Shown here: in pieces, positions 31,942 to 44,261 of the stretch
How the letters are laid out: each line of letters starts with the position of its first letter
Numbering within the stretch: position 1 is the first letter of the stretch
Translations under genes and position numbers: made by a program
The notes under the pieces: model-generated
Told to the model about the DNA's origin: nothing
What the model saw: the letters and a program-made list of their open reading frames with translations, nothing else
Database searches by the model: none
Origin: Gyromitra esculenta
Lineage: Eukaryota > Ascomycota > Pezizomycetes > Pezizales > Discinaceae
DNA: 64,000 nucleotides
Assembly: GCA_038503075.1 (NCBI GenBank)
Contig: JBCAML010000003.1
Span: 434,001-498,000 of the forward strand
Direction of reading: 5' to 3'

Positions 31942-32010
31942 TCCAAGGGGGTTTGAACACGTGGCCTTGTATGGGAAAAGGTACAGAGTATACCGCTGAG
32001 CTAAGCAAGC
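31942..32010 (-). other. tRNA-like segment captured in element E's leader
   Basis: Directly after the primer-binding motif the minus strand reads TAGCTCAGCGGT (a full A-box match, about 32003-31992) and, ~40 nt on, GTTCAAACCCC (a B-box match). The D, anticodon and T stems pair poorly, so it is a tRNA-derived relic or SINE head rather than a working tRNA. Other elements lack it. Confidence 0.5.
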
Positions 32011-32017
32011 AACGTAA

Positions 32018-32433
32018 TCTCACGGTTCAGTCCCAGTCTAAGCCCTTCTGTATCCCAGAAGGTGAGCAGAGCTACTTAAACGAGAACTGTTGCGATAAGA
32101 GCGACGAAGTTGTCTACAAGTCCTGCGGGGGTCTAACTCCAGGCGAGTTAAGTGGGAGAGTATTTTCACAGCGACAGCGACCGCAAGGATTCTGAAGGAG
32201 AATCGAGATGGTATTGAAACAAATACAGAAGAAGTAAACTGAGAACGTTGCTTAAGGAAAAGAGAAGAAAACCGTAACAACCATCCAAGATCCATCCTTT
32301 ATATACCCCGCAATCCCCCTCGTGACTCATAGCCGGAACACAGCCGAACAACAAAGACATTATAAAGAAACCATCCTCCGTTGCAACCATTACTTCCTGA
32401 ACCCTAACCCATCATCTCACTTCATCCGTGAAA
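32018..32433 (-). repeat. 5' LTR of element E
   Basis: It is 416 bp, differs from the 3' LTR at about four bases, and is followed (in element sense) by ACGTTGCTT two bases inside. Target duplication TTCAT flanks it on the right. Confidence 0.93.
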
Positions 32434-32753
32434 TTCATCCCCTTCCTTGGGGAGATCTCCCGATCTCCTAGTAAGTGCATCGGGCTTTCCTCCTTGACTT
32501 CCTGGTCGATACGTGATTACAAAATCGAAACGGGACAAATATTCGGCCCATCTAGCTTGGCGTCGATTGAGTTGCTTGGTACTCATGAAGTACTCAAGGT
32601 TTTTGTGATCGCTAATCACATCGATCGGGTGCTTTGATCCTTCAAGTTCAGGACGCCATTCCTCAAAAACACGGATGATGGCCAATAGTTCCTTATCGTA
32701 AATCTCGTAGTTGCATTCCGCGGGGGAATGTTTGTTCGAGAAGAAAGCCATTG

Positions 32754-32954
32754 TCTCACGGTTGAGCTTCGAGTTAAGCCCTTCAGTATCCCTGAAGGTG
32801 AGCAGTGCTACTTAATCAAAGGTACAACACGTTCGAAGAGTGCAGCGTTTCTACAAGTTCTACGAGGGTCTATCTCCAGGCGAGATAAGTGCAGCGAGAT
32901 AAACAGCGACAGCGAAGGTTCTGAGGTAGAACCGAGATGGTATTTGATAGTTAC

Positions 32955-32994
<40 letters not shown>

Positions 32995-33194
32995 CAGTTC
33001 TTTAGGGAAGAAAAGAAGAGAAACAACATAGAAAAGACAAAACTCTCGAACATATCACACACTTTAAAGTACTTTGCAAGCAACAATCCCGACATTTTAG
33101 CAGAAAGCATGGCAAACAGCAATGATTATGCAGCAACCACCTTTATGTCTAATAACCCTTTATCCTAACCCGTTACTCGATCCCATCCGTGAAA
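32754..33194 (-). repeat. Solo LTR S5 (alpha type) with microsatellite
   Basis: It is 441 bp, TCTCACGG ... CCGTGAAA, with duplication CATTG (32749-32753, 33195-33199), nested in D. A long AG run lies where other LTRs have the R-start motif. Confidence 0.92.
32958..32993. repeat. (AG)18 microsatellite
   Basis: It is 36 bp of uninterrupted AG within solo LTR S5, replacing the conserved AACGTTGCT on this strand. Confidence 0.95.
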
Positions 33195-33398
33195 CATTGG
33201 GTGCAAAATACCGTTGTCGTTGTACTGGGATAGGACTCCTCCGGACACAAAGTCTGAGGCATCTGTTTCCACGACGATTTTCTTATCAGGATCGAAGTGG
33301 ATGAGGATCGGCGCGGTGGTGAAGGTGTATTTTAGGTTCTCGAAAGCTATGTCGGCTTCGACGGACCATTCAAAGGCGATACCTTTCCTGGTGAGGGC

Positions 33399-33800
33399 TC
33401 TCACAGTTGTGTCTTCTTTTGAGTTCTTCGGTATCCCCAAAGATGAGCAGTGCTACTCAAGATAGGAAACAACACGTTCGAGGAGTGCGGAGTTTCTACA
33501 AGTTCTACAGTGGGGTCTAACTCAAGGCGAGTTAAGTGTAATCACGAGGACAGCGACAGCGAGGGTTCTGAGGTAGAACCGAAGTTGTATTTTGAATAAT
33601 ACAGGTAGAAGTGAAACGAGAACGTTGCTTAAGGAAAGAAGAACAAGAACGACCGAAATCCAATACTTAAATACCCCGCTTTCTTCGACAAAAAACCCAT
33701 AACCGAAAATAACCGAAGAACAAAAGGATTGTACAACCATCCGAACAACAATACAACTAGCGACCGAACCACAACTTATTACCTAAGTTAATCCATGAAA
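33399..33800 (-). repeat. 3' LTR of element L
   Basis: It is 402 bp, starting TCTCACAG (one change from TCTCACGG) and ending CCATGAAA on the + strand. Confidence 0.87.
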
Positions 33801-36736
33801 GTAGCTCCCCCCTTCAAGCGTGAGCTCCTGCGAACACTTGGAACAACCAACATCGGAGTAGCTAAAAACTCCTTCAGTGCCAAGGTATCTTTGAGATCTT
33901 CGGCGGGTTCCCAGGTGGGGTGAGCATATCCGGTCCATTCAACGAGGTACTGTTGTCTTCCGCGATGTGTCCGTTGATCCAAGATTTTCTCGATGTAATA
34001 TTCTTCTTGATCATTTACGATGACGGGCACGGGTGGAGGAATAATTTGGCCTGGGAGAGGGTCATGGGCTGCAGGTTTCAATAAAGAAACATGGAAGACA
34101 GGGTGGTATTTAACCGAAGAAGGGAGGTTAATTTCATAGGCGAAGGGGGACACCATCTTCTTGACTGGGTAAGGTCCTACCCATTTCCAGTCCAACTTTC
34201 TAGCGTTACGGGTGGTTCTGATATTCTTCATTGAAACGAAGACTTGATCGTTGACTTGGTAAGCTGGAGCAGGTGTACGGTGTTTATTCGTGGCCGTTTC
34301 CTGGATATCCTGGGCTGTTCTTATCTGCGTCCGTAGGTAATTATAAAGCTCCTGCATGGTTTGACTAAACGAGGCGGCATCTAGGCTTTGAGGGGTCGCT
34401 TGGGTTGGGAGGAGAGTAGTATCGAAGCGAGGATGGTTCCCATAGTTAGCGAAAAAAGGGGAAACTTTGGTGCTAGCAGATTCCTGGTTATTTGCGGAGA
34501 ACTCAGCCATAGGTAACCAGTTACTCCAGTCTTCTTGTTGATAAGACACATAAGATCGCAGGTACTGTTCCATGACCGCGTTTAGTCTTTCCATCTGTCC
34601 GTCTGTTTCAGGATGGAAGGCAGTGGACATTCTGGCTTGAATCCCAAGGCGTTGACATAACTCCTTCCAGAAGTGTGCAGTAAATTGGGTGCCTCGATCC
34701 GATGTAATATGCGTAGGTAACCCATGTAATTTCCAGACATGTTGTAGATATAGATCAGCTACATCTCTGGAGTTGACGGTAGTATTACAAGGAATAAGAT
34801 GGCGCATTTTGGACAGTCGGTCGACTACTACCATAATAGCATCATAGCCATTCGATTCGGGGAGGCCGGTAACGAAATCCAGAGAGATTTCTTGCCATGG
34901 ACGGTTAGGAATAGGTAGGGGGCGGAGAACTCCTTGGGTGCGTTGGGTAACTGGTTTCGCCTTCTGGCAGATATGACAGTTACGGACATATTGCCCGATC
35001 GATTCCCTCATCTTGGGCCAATAGAACCTTCTAGCAAGGAGTTCGAAGGTTTTATCACGTCCTGGATGGCCTGCGGCAGGGGTATCATGGTGTCTCTTGA
35101 TCAATTCAAGGCGGAGGGGGGCAGAGTCTGGAATGCAGATACAGTCTCGGTAATAGAGCTTTCCGTTTTCCTCCTTGCACTCGCTTAAGGTAATCTCCTT
35201 GGATTGTTGGTCCTTATTCCTTAACGCTAGGAGGATTTTTTCAGGGAATTTATCAGCGGTATATCCTTCTTTAAAGAGTTTTGATAGGGGGGCGTCCAAT
35301 TCAGCGGCTTCATTTGACAAAGAAGCCGACAACAAACTTAGCTTGGAATCTATATTTTCCTTCTTTAGCACCACCTGACTTTGGTGTGCTAACCGTTCAT
35401 CTCCTTCCTTCTGGAGATCTCCTGATCTCCTGGTCAAAGCATCGGGTTTACCTCCTTGGATCCCTGGTTTATACGTAATTACGAAGTCGAAGCGTGATAG
35501 GTATTCAGCCCATCTAGCTTGTCGGCGGTTAAGTTGCTTGGTACTCATAAAGTATTCAAGGTTCTTGTGGTCGCTGATGACATCGATGGGGTGCTTTGAG
35601 CCTTCTAATTCCGGTCGCCATTCCTCAAACACTCGGATTATGGCCAATAACTCCTTGTCGTAAATCACATAGTTACACTCGGCAGGGGAGTGTTTTTTTG
35701 AGAAAAAGGCTACCGGGTGTAATACTCCTGCATCATCATATTGACATAGCACTCCTCCAGACACAAAGTCGGAGGCGTCGGTTTCCACGATGATTTTCTT
35801 GTCAGGGTCGAAGTGGATGAGGATTGGAGCTGTGGTAAAGGCATACTTTAGGTTCCCGAAAGCAATATCCGCTTCTACAGTCCATTCGAAAGTAATGCCT
35901 TTTTTTGTTAGGGCTGTGAGAGGCGAAGCAAGTTTGGAAAAACCCAGAATAAAGCGACAGTATAAATTAGCAAAGCCCAGATAGGCTTGTACGTCTTTGA
36001 CACTCTTAGGGGTGCTCCACTCCTGCACTGCCTTCAGTTTCTCTTCATCCATCTTGATGCCGTCAGGGGTAAGGATGAGGCCAAGGTACTTTGTTGTTTG
36101 CACCTCGAATTCACATTTCTCTGGTTTCAATAAGATGTCATTATCTTTTAGCGCTTGTAGGACCTTTCGAACATGGACTTGATGCTCGGCGAAGGTATCA
36201 CTGTAGATGAGGATGTCATCTAGATAGGCTGTGCAGAAAATGTCGAGATACTCTGTGAGACAGTCGTTCACAAAGCGTTGGAACATTCCGGGAGTGTTCG
36301 TTAGACCGAACGGCATGACTTGGTACTCATAAAGACCGTAACGAGTGCGGAAAGCAGTTTTCCATTCGTCTCCTTCAGCGATTCGGATTTGATGATATCC
36401 ATCGCGAAGATCCAGTTTAGTATACCACTGTGTCTTTGCTAGTCGATCAAGGGTTTCTCAGATAAGGGGGGATGTATAACGATCCTTAACTGTAATAGCA
36501 TTGAGCCCTCGATAGTCGATGCATAGGCGAAGAGAGCCGTCAGCCTTTTTTACGAAGAGAACGGGGGATCCTGCAGGCGAAGAGCTAGCTCGGATAAAGC
36601 CTTTTTCAAGGTTATCTTCGATATACTTCTTTAGGATGATAAGTTCTTCTCGGGACATTCCGTATAAGGGGCCGAAAGGGGCTTCTTTCCCTTCTTGGAG
36701 TTGTATTTTGTGGTCGTATGGCCGGCGTGGGGATAG
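33788..36736 (-). pseudogene. pol: Pol of element L, truncated with one nonsense codon
   Basis: On the minus strand RT ([10 protein letters not shown]), RNase H (ETDASDF), integrase (CHICQKAK, SDRGTQF) and chromodomain (YLVEWTGYAHPTWEPAED) read continuously from 36457 to 33788. A TGA at 36458-36460 replaces the Arg codon (CGA in siblings) in [11 protein letters not shown]; upstream the frame continues to 36736. The DGQTERLN motif reads DGQMERLN, and the initial part of pol is missing. Confidence 0.9.
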
Positions 36737-37150
36737 TCTCTCACGGTCTAGTCCCTCGTTAAGCCCTTCAGTATCCCTGAAGGTGAGCAGTGCTACTTAA
36801 GCGAGGTATTAACGCGTTTGAGGAGTGCAGTGTTTCTACAAGTTCTATAGTGGGTATACTTCAAGGCGAAGTATCGGCGAGGTTTCACAGCGACAGCGAA
36901 GGCTCTGAGGTAGAACCGAGATCGTATTGAAGTAATACAGGTAGAAGTGGAACGAGAACGTTGCTTAAGAAAAGAAGAAGAAGAAGAGAACAAAGAATGA
37001 CTAAAATCCATCGCTTAAATACCCCGCACTTCCAAGCCGCAACCAATACCCAACAACAACTGAAACACAATAACATTATACAGCAACCCAAAATCCATAA
37101 CAACCAGTGAACCGAAGCCTAACAGTACACCCGATCCTTAATCCGTGAAA
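36737..37150 (-). repeat. 3' LTR of element J
   Basis: It is 414 bp, TCTCACGG to CCGTGAAA on the + strand; alpha type. Confidence 0.9.
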
Positions 37151-38535
37151 GTAGCCCCCCGTTTTAAGCGTGAGCTCCTGCGAACCCTAGGATTGGCAGT
37201 GGTTGTCGTATTCAGGAACGCATCGAAGGCAGCAGTATCCTGAAGATCTTCTGCGGGTTCCCTGGTAGGATGAGCGTAGCCAGTCCATTGGACCAGGTAT
37301 TGTTGTTGACCACGATGTATCCGTTGTTCGAGGATTTTCTCAATGAAATATTCCTCTTGTTTATTAACCACGATTGGAGATGGGGGGGGTATAACTTGTC
37401 CTGGGAGAGGGTCTTGAGCAGCAGGCTTAAGAAGCGAGACGTGAAAGACAGGATGATACTTGACTGAGAGCGGTAGGTTAATTTCATACGCAAAGGGTGA
37501 TACTATCTTCTTTACAGGATAGGGTCCCATCCACTTCCAGTCGAGTTTTCAGGCATTGCGAACAGTCCGGGTATTTTCATCGACACGAATACTTGGTCGT
37601 CGACTTGATAAGCCGGGGCAGGGGTTCTGTGCTTATTGGTGGAGGTTTCCTGGATATCTTGGGCTGTTCGAATTTGCGTTTGGAGGTAATCGTACAAGTC
37701 TTGCATTGTAGTTGCAAAGGTAGAGGAGTCTAGACTTTGGGCAAGGGTCGTTGGAGGAATAATAGAGGTATCAAAACGGGGATGATAACCATAGTTCACA
37801 AAGAAAGGCGAGACTTTGGTGCTAGCTGATTCCTGGTTATTAGCAGAGAATTCTGCCATTGGTAACCATTTACTCCAATCTCCTTGTTGATAAGACACAT
37901 AGGAGCGCAGGTATTGTTCCATAACCGCGTTCAATCGTTCCGTCTGTCCATCAGTTTCCGGATGAAATGCGGTAGACATTCGGGCTTGAATTCCTAAGCG
38001 CTTGCAAAGCTCTTTCCAGAAGTGGGCTGTAAACTGCGTGCCTCGGTCAGAAGTGACGTGCGTGGGTAATCCATGAAGTTTCCAGACATGTTGCAGATAG
38101 AGGTCGGCGATGTCCCGTGAATTGACGGTAGTATTACAGGGAATCAAATGGCGCATTTTCGACAAACGATCTACAATGACTAGAATGGCATCGTAACCCT
38201 CAGATTCCGGGAGGCCCGTGACAAAATCCATAGAGATTTCTTGCCAGGGACGATTTGGAATAGGCAACGGGCGGAGGACTCCTTGCGTACGTTGAGCGAC
38301 CGGTTTGGCTTGTTGACATGTATGGCAGTTACGTACATATCGACCGATAGAGTCTCTCATCTTTGGCCAGTAAAAACTTCTACTTATCAATTCGAAGGTT
38401 TTATCTCGTCCTGGGTATCCTGCAGCAGGGGCGTCATGGTGTCTTTTGATAAGCTCCAGGCGAAGAGGGTCAAGGTCGGGTACGTAGAGTTTTCCTCGAT
38501 AGTATTACCGGTTATTTTCCTCTGTACATTCACTT

Positions 38536-38945
38536 TTTCATGGATAGCTGTTTTTGTTGGTTCGTCGAGTACAAAGGTACAAGGCTATTGTGTTACGTTG
38601 TCGTTCCTTGTGTTTCTTTAGGTTTCCGTTGCAGTGAGTCAAGTCTTTGTCATCGAACGAGTTGGAATGTGGTATATAAGCGAAGGGATTTCCCCTCTTG
38701 TTGTACTTTTCCTTCTTCTTTCTTTAAGCAACGTCTTCTATAGCCCACTCTCGTATTTTACAATACAAACCTCGGTTATACCTCATAACCTTACGCTGTC
38801 GCCGTCCTCAAGTCCTCTATACTTGAACACTCCGTAGAGCCTGTGGAACATCGTGAATACTCTTGTTGCTTAGTTTTACCTTCAAGTAGCACTGCTCATC
38901 TCGGGGGATACCTGAGAGCTTGAAGATAAACCTCGCCCCTTGAGA
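38536..38945 (+). repeat. 5' LTR of element F
   Basis: It is 410 bp, TTTCATGG ... CCTTGAGA, with TATATAAG promoter, TTTAAGCAACGT, U5 hairpin; ACGTTGCTT follows at 38948-38956. Confidence 0.93.
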
Positions 38946-39014
38946 TTACGTTGCTTCCTCATCCACACCCTCTACCCCGCTCTTTCACACTGCTACCAAC
39001 CCACCAACGCCGCC

Positions 39015-40262
39015 ATGAGCAACTCTGCCCCCGCCCCCTGGACTTTCCCGACCTTCGAGAATTTCCAAGCTGCCGCCAACGCCGATCTCGCCTCTGCTTA
39101 TGAGGAAATCCGATCCCATTACCAACAACGGGTCGATAACCTCACCTATGCAGACCTACAGCTAGAAGAAGCTGTACAGGAAAGAAACAATATGACGGCG
39201 AGATTCAACACTTGCCAATCCCAACTGCAAGCCGCAGAGGCAGAAGTCACCCGCCTCCGCAACATCGCCCCCCCACCTCCTGCGCCATCACCTCCACCAC
39301 CACCGGCCCCCAATCAAGGAGGCCGCTCGGACAAAATGCCTGACCCAGATAAATTCAATGGGTCCCGTGATAAACTCCCCGGCTTCGTCTTACAGCTGCG
39401 TTCCAAACTCTCGGTCAACGCCGACCGATTTTCTAGCAACAATAACATGATATTGTATGCTATCAGCCGCCTCGAGGGAGCCGCCCTCGAACAAATCCGT
39501 CACTCAGTACTCCCTGATGGGACCACCACTTGGAACTCCGCCGCCGATCTGATCACTGCCCTGGAAACAGCTTTTGGCGACCCCGACCCCCTCGGCACCG
39601 CCCGTCGGGAATTACATCAACTCCGACAAGGGAAGAGAGACTTCTCTGCCTACCTTGCCGACTTCCAACGCATCATGGGACGCCTTAACTATGACGAATC
39701 TGCCAAAAACGACGCTTTGGAATACGGCATGTCAGATGAGCTGAAAGAAGCAGTAGTGACCGTTGCCGACTTTCCCACCACCTTCACTTCCCTCTGTGCC
39801 TTCCTCCTCCGCCTAGATAACCGTATCCGAGCAAGAAGAGAAGAGAAGAAAAATGCTGCCCGCAACACCATGGGACAATTCACCGCCCCTGCTGCCGCCC
39901 CTGCCGCCTTTGTTCCTGCCTCCTCCTCCTTCGCCCCCGGGGGACTTGTCCCCATGGATCTTTCTTTCGGCCGTACCTCTACTTCTCGCCCTGCCCCTGA
40001 ACAACGCTACGTTCAAGTTAACGGGAGGAGAAAGCTATCACCCGAAGAAAAGGCATGGAGACAGACCAATAACCGCTGTCTATTTTGCGCCGGAGAAGGA
40101 CATATCTTTTCCAACTGCCCCTCCGCCTCCAAACGCCCCGCCATGAGAGGAGCCGTTATCAACTCCGCCGCTGCTCCGCCTGCTCCTTCTGTTTTTCCAC
40201 CACCTTTGCCGCCTCGCTTTCCTGCCTTTGATGCAGCAGACTCAGCCGAGTCTTTAAACTAG
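39015..40262 (+). CDS. gag: Gag of element F (415 aa)
   Basis: It starts at ATG 39015 (MSNSAPAPWTF) after the leader. Coiled coil, proline-rich linker, gag core (DKMPDPDKFNGS; ELHQLRQGKRDFSAYLAD) and zinc knuckle CLFCAGEGHIFSNC match B closely. It ends TTA AAC TAG. No lesion seen, so it could still make Gag. Confidence 0.94.
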   Translation: MSNSAPAPWTFPTFENFQAAANADLASAYEEIRSHYQQRVDNLTYADLQLEEAVQERNNMTARFNTCQSQLQAAEAEVTRLRNIAPPPPAPSPPPPPAPNQGGRSDKMPDPDKFNGSRDKLPGFVLQLRSKLSVNADRFSSNNNMILYAISRLEGAALEQIRHSVLPDGTTTWNSAADLITALETAFGDPDPLGTARRELHQLRQGKRDFSAYLADFQRIMGRLNYDESAKNDALEYGMSDELKEAVVTVADFPTTFTSLCAFLLRLDNRIRARREEKKNAARNTMGQFTAPAAAPAAFVPASSSFAPGGLVPMDLSFGRTSTSRPAPEQRYVQVNGRRKLSPEEKAWRQTNNRCLFCAGEGHIFSNCPSASKRPAMRGAVINSAAAPPAPSVFPPPLPPRFPAFDAADSAESLN

Positions 40263-40297
40263 TTCAACCAGAGTCGCCTAGTGACCCTGCTCTGGTT
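40253..40297 (+). promoter_or_regulatory. -1 frameshift signal of element F
   Basis: TTTAAAC (40253-40259), gag stop TAG, then AACCAGAG (40266-40273) pairing with CTCTGGTT (40290-40297). Confidence 0.83.
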
Positions 40298-43200
40298 CCT
40301 TTTTCTCCTTTGTCAGCGTTCTCTATTTCTGGGTTTTCGGTGTCGGACGTGTGTGTGGAGGATACTTTGGACGGGGAACATTTTGTAATTTCTTGTAACC
40401 TTTCCCACCAAAATAAAATCATAAAAACACACGCACTTCTTGACACTGGAGCCTCAGGGTTCGCTTTCATTGATGAAAACTTTGTGCGTCACCATTCGCT
40501 GCCCCTATCTCCCCTTAAAACCACCCGCCAATTGAAAGTCATCGACGGCCGAACAATTGCCTCGGGAGATATCACCCACCTTTGCCACCTGGAGCTCTCT
40601 ATCCAACAACACGCTGAAAGAGCCCCCTTTTTCGTCACCAAGCTAGGTCATTACCCCCTAGTACTTGGTATCCCCTGGATGAACCTCCATGACGTTCATC
40701 TACAGTTTGCAAACAAAAGCATCGAATTTAACTCTAAATTCTGCACCACCCACTGTGCCCCCCAGCAACCCATCGTCTCGACCACCGCTATTCCTCCCCC
40801 TGCAAAACTCAATGCTGCCTTTATCGGCGCCGCCAGCTTCCGCTTACTTGCCAGGAAAAAGGGTATTCAGGTCTATTCTATGTCTCTTTACGAAATCAAT
40901 AGAGTTCTTGATAGTAAGACTACTAAGGAAGAGTGGAGACAACGAATACCTGTCGAATACCATGAGTACCTAGATATGTTCGACAAGGCCAAAGCTCAAG
41001 GACTCCCCCCTCGCCGACTTTATGACCATAAGATCATACTCCAGGAAGGTAAAGAACCACCATTCGGCCCACTCTACGGTATGTCGCGAGATGAACTATT
41101 GGTTTTAAAAAAGTACATCGAGGACAACCTAGAAAAAGGCTTTATCCGTGCAAGTTCTTCATCCGCCGGCTCCCCCGTTCTCTTTGCTGCAAAACCCGAT
41201 GGTTCACTACGTCTCTGTGTAGATTATCGAGGCCTCAATGCCCTCACTGTTAAAGACCGCTACACCTCCCCGCTCATCAAGGAAACCCTCGACCGCCTCG
41301 CTAAAGCACAATGGTATTCCAAGCTAGACCTAAGAGACAGCTTTCACCAAATCCGTATTGCAGAGGGAGAAGAATGGAAGACTGCCTTTAGAACTCGATA
41401 CGGTCTTTACGAATATATGGTGATGCCATTCGGCCTCACCAATGCCCCAGGTACCTTCCAGCGCTTCGTTAACGATTCCCTCCGAGAATATCTAGACCTC
41501 TTCTGTACCGCCTACCTCGATGACATCCTCATTTACAGCGATACTCTTGCGGAGCATAAAATACACGTCAAACAAGTCCTGGACGCCCTCAAAGCCAACC
41601 ACATCCTTCTCAAACCAGAGAAATGCGAGTTCCATGTCCAGTCAATAAAATACCTCGGCCTAATTCTTACCCCTGAAGAAATAAAAATGGACGAGGACAA
41701 ACTCAAAGCTGTGCGAAAATGGAACCGACCAAAATGTATCAAAGATGTTCAAGCCTTCCTAGGTTTTGCAAACTTCTACCGAAGATTTATCCTAGGATTC
41801 TCCCGCCTCGCTGCACCCCTTACTGCCTTCACCAAGAAAGGCATCATCTTTGAATGGACAATCAAAGACGAACTCGCATTCGAAGCTCTTAAAGAAGCCT
41901 TTACCAAAGCACCAGTACTTATTCACTTCGACCCACGAAAAAAGATCTTCGTCGAATCTGATGCTTCCGACTTCGTCTCTGGTGGCGTCCTCTCCCAGCT
42001 CGATGATAATGGCATACTTCACCCTGTGGCTTTCTTCTCCAAGAAACACTCACCTGCGGAATGTAACTACGAAATCTACGATAAGGAGTTACTAGCCATT
42101 ATCCGCTGTTTCGAAGAATGGCGCCCGGAACTCGAAGGATCTGAATTTCCCATCTCTGTCATCACAGACCATAAAAACTTGGAATACTTTATGACCACCA
42201 AGCAATTGAATCGGAGACAGGTCAGATGGGCAGAATACCTTTCACGCTTCAACTTTGTCATTACGTACAGACCAGGAGTACAAGGAGGAAAGCCGGACGC
42301 ATTGACTCGGAGATCAGGAGATCTCCCTGAATAAGGGGATGAAAGACTAAGACACCAACACCAAGTAGTCTTAAAAGAGAAGGATATTGATCCTAAGTTG
42401 AGTTTGTTTTCGGGTTCTTTATCAAATGAACCCGCTGAATTGGATGCCTCCCTCGATACTTTAATGAACCTTGGATATAATGCTGACCCGTTCCCACAAA
42501 AAATCCTCCTAGCACTTAAAAATGGTGAACGACAATCCAAAGAGATCACCCTAGGTGACTGTACTGAAGTCAGCGGCCGCCTTTACTACCGGCAAAAACT
42601 CTATATCCCGGATCATGACCCTCTTCGCCTCCTCATCCTACAACGACATCATGATGCCCCCTCAGCTGGCCACCCAGGACGTGAAAAATCCTTCGAACTC
42701 ATTTCAAGGCATTTCTATTGGCCAAAGATGAGAGAGTACATTGGCCGTTATACGCGGAACTGTCATACCTGTCGACGAGCAAAACCAAGCACCCTCGGTA
42801 CCCAAGGCGTCCTGAAACCACTTCCCATCCCTAATCGCCCCTGGGAAGAGCTATCAATGGACTTCGTTACCGGTCTCCCAGAATCTAACGGCTTTGATGC
42901 TATTATGGTTGTAGTGGATCGACTCTCGAAGATGCGGCACCTTATCCCGTGCAATACAACCGTCAACGCCGAGCAAACAGCCGAACTCTATCTCCAAAAT
43001 GTTTGGAAACTCCACGGACTACCTTCCCATATCACTTCGGATAGAGGAACGCAGTTTACCGCTAAGTTTTGGAAACATCTTTGCCAACGCCTGAATATTT
43101 CCGCTCGGATGTCAACGTCCTTCCACCCAGAAACAGATGGTCAAACCGAACGTCTTAATGCCGTTATGGAACAATATCTTCGATGCTATGTTTCTTACCA

Positions 43201-43939
43201 ACAAGACGACTGGACAAAATGGTTACCTATTGCGGAGTTCGCTGCCAATAACCAAGAGTCAGCCAGTACGAAAGCTACACCCTTCTTCGCCAACTATGGT
43301 TACCATCCTCGTTTTGATACCTCCGTCGTCTCCAACGACCGCTCCCCTCAGACCCTCGATGCCAATGACTTCGCCTCTAAGATGGAAGAACTTAGAGACT
43401 TCCTTCGAGTTCAAATGAGGACAGCACAAGATATTTTCGAGACCAGTGCTAATCAGCACCGTACCCCCGCCCCTTCATTCAAAGTCAATGACCGTGTCTT
43501 CATATCTATGAAGAACATGAGGACGACTAGGAATTCAAGGAAATTGGACTGGAAGTGGAGTGGTCCTTTCCCTGTGAAACGAATAATCTCTGCGTATGCC
43601 TATGAGATAGACCTGCCATCGTCTATGAAATACCATCCGGTATTTCACGTTTCACTAATCAAAGCTGCTCCTGTTGACCCACTCCCGGGCCAGATTATCC
43701 CACCTCCACCTCCGATCCAAGTCAACGATCATGAAGAATATCTTGTCGAGAGTATCCTAGATTCTCGCATTCGCCACGGGAAACTGCAATACCTGGTGGA
43801 ATGGACAGGTTATGCCTTACCTACGTGGGAACCAGCTGATTACCATACGGAGACTGAAGCGGTAGATGTCTTTCACCAACAATATCCGAGTAAACCTAAG
43901 GAAGGTCTGGTTAGTGTTCGCAGGAGCTCACGGCTATAA
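40253..43939 (+). pseudogene. pol: Pol of element F with one nonsense codon
   Basis: The frame is continuous except for TAA at 42332-42334, where B has GAA (DLPE-EGDERL), just after RNase H. Upstream: protease [20 protein letters not shown], RNase H ESDASDF. Downstream: zinc finger (CHTCRRAK), DDE core (SDRGTQFTAKFW, ETDGQTERLNAV) and chromodomain YLVEWTGYALPTWEP. The break would release a protein lacking integrase. The RT-region motif LDLRDGFHQ has Ser for Gly here. Confidence 0.93.
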
Positions 43940-44261
43940 GGGAGGGGGTACTTTCATGGATAGCTGTTTTTGTTGGTTCGTCGAGTACAAAGGTACAAGG
44001 CTATTGTGTTACGTTGTCGTTCCTTGTGTTTCTTTAGGTTTCCGTTGCAGTGAGTCAAGTCTTTGTCATCGAACGAGTTGGAATGTGGTATATAAGCGAA
44101 GGGATTTCCCCTCTTGTTGTACTTTTCCTTCTTCTTTCTTTAAGCAACGTCTTCTATAGCCCACTCTCGTATTTTACAATACAAACCTCGGTTATACCTC
44201 ATAACCTTACGCTGTCGCCGTCCTCAAGTCCTCTATACTTGAACACTCCGTAGAGCCTGTG

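Larger units (their letters stand above)
26291..32433 (-). mobile_element. Full-length Ty3/gypsy element E with an extended leader
   Basis: The 6143-bp element has 416-bp LTRs (26291-26706 and 32018-32433) and duplication TTCAT (26286-26290, 32434-32438). It sits in D. LTRs differ at about four positions. It is ~320 bp longer than its siblings because of a tRNA-like leader insert (about 31736-32010). Pol is intact, but gag carries a ~14-nt deletion, so it should depend on another copy for Gag. Confidence 0.95.
22989..33398 (-). mobile_element. Ty3/gypsy element D, 3' part in six pieces
   Basis: The 3' LTR is 22989-23409. Its internal sequence continues in order through 23410-24533, 24943-25040, 25451-25528, 25976-26290, 32434-32753 and 33195-33398, separated by S2, S3, S4, E and S5. 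It is then cut by L. The pieces read from the chromodomain back to the RNase H region, so D's RT, protease, gag and 5' LTR are missing. The left flank AAGGG (22984-22988) has no partner in the window. Confidence 0.88.
23388..33398 (-). pseudogene. pol: Pol remnant of element D, fragmented
   Basis: The first piece (23388-24533) has the end of the zinc-finger linker, the DDE core (MDFVTGLP, SDRGTQF), the GPY module and the chromodomain. Then come the zinc-finger region (24943-25528), the spacer (25976-26290, with [17 protein letters not shown]), the RNase H C-terminus (32434-32753) and the RNase H start (33195-33398, VETDASDF). A TGA at 24504-24506 replaces Trp in the RPWQE motif. Four solo LTRs and a full-length element interrupt it, so it is dead. 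Confidence 0.88.
33399..36736 (-). mobile_element. Ty3/gypsy element L, 3' part, cut by J
   Basis: It has a 3' LTR (33399-33800) and pol from the chromodomain back to the RT N-terminus, ending at 36736 where J begins. The left flank is AGGGC (33394-33398). Its protease, gag and 5' LTR are absent. It lies in D's RNase H region. Confidence 0.88.

Noticed and set aside
31942..32010. Functional tRNA gene
   Set aside because: A and B boxes are good but the D, anticodon and T stems do not pair; annotated only as tRNA-like.
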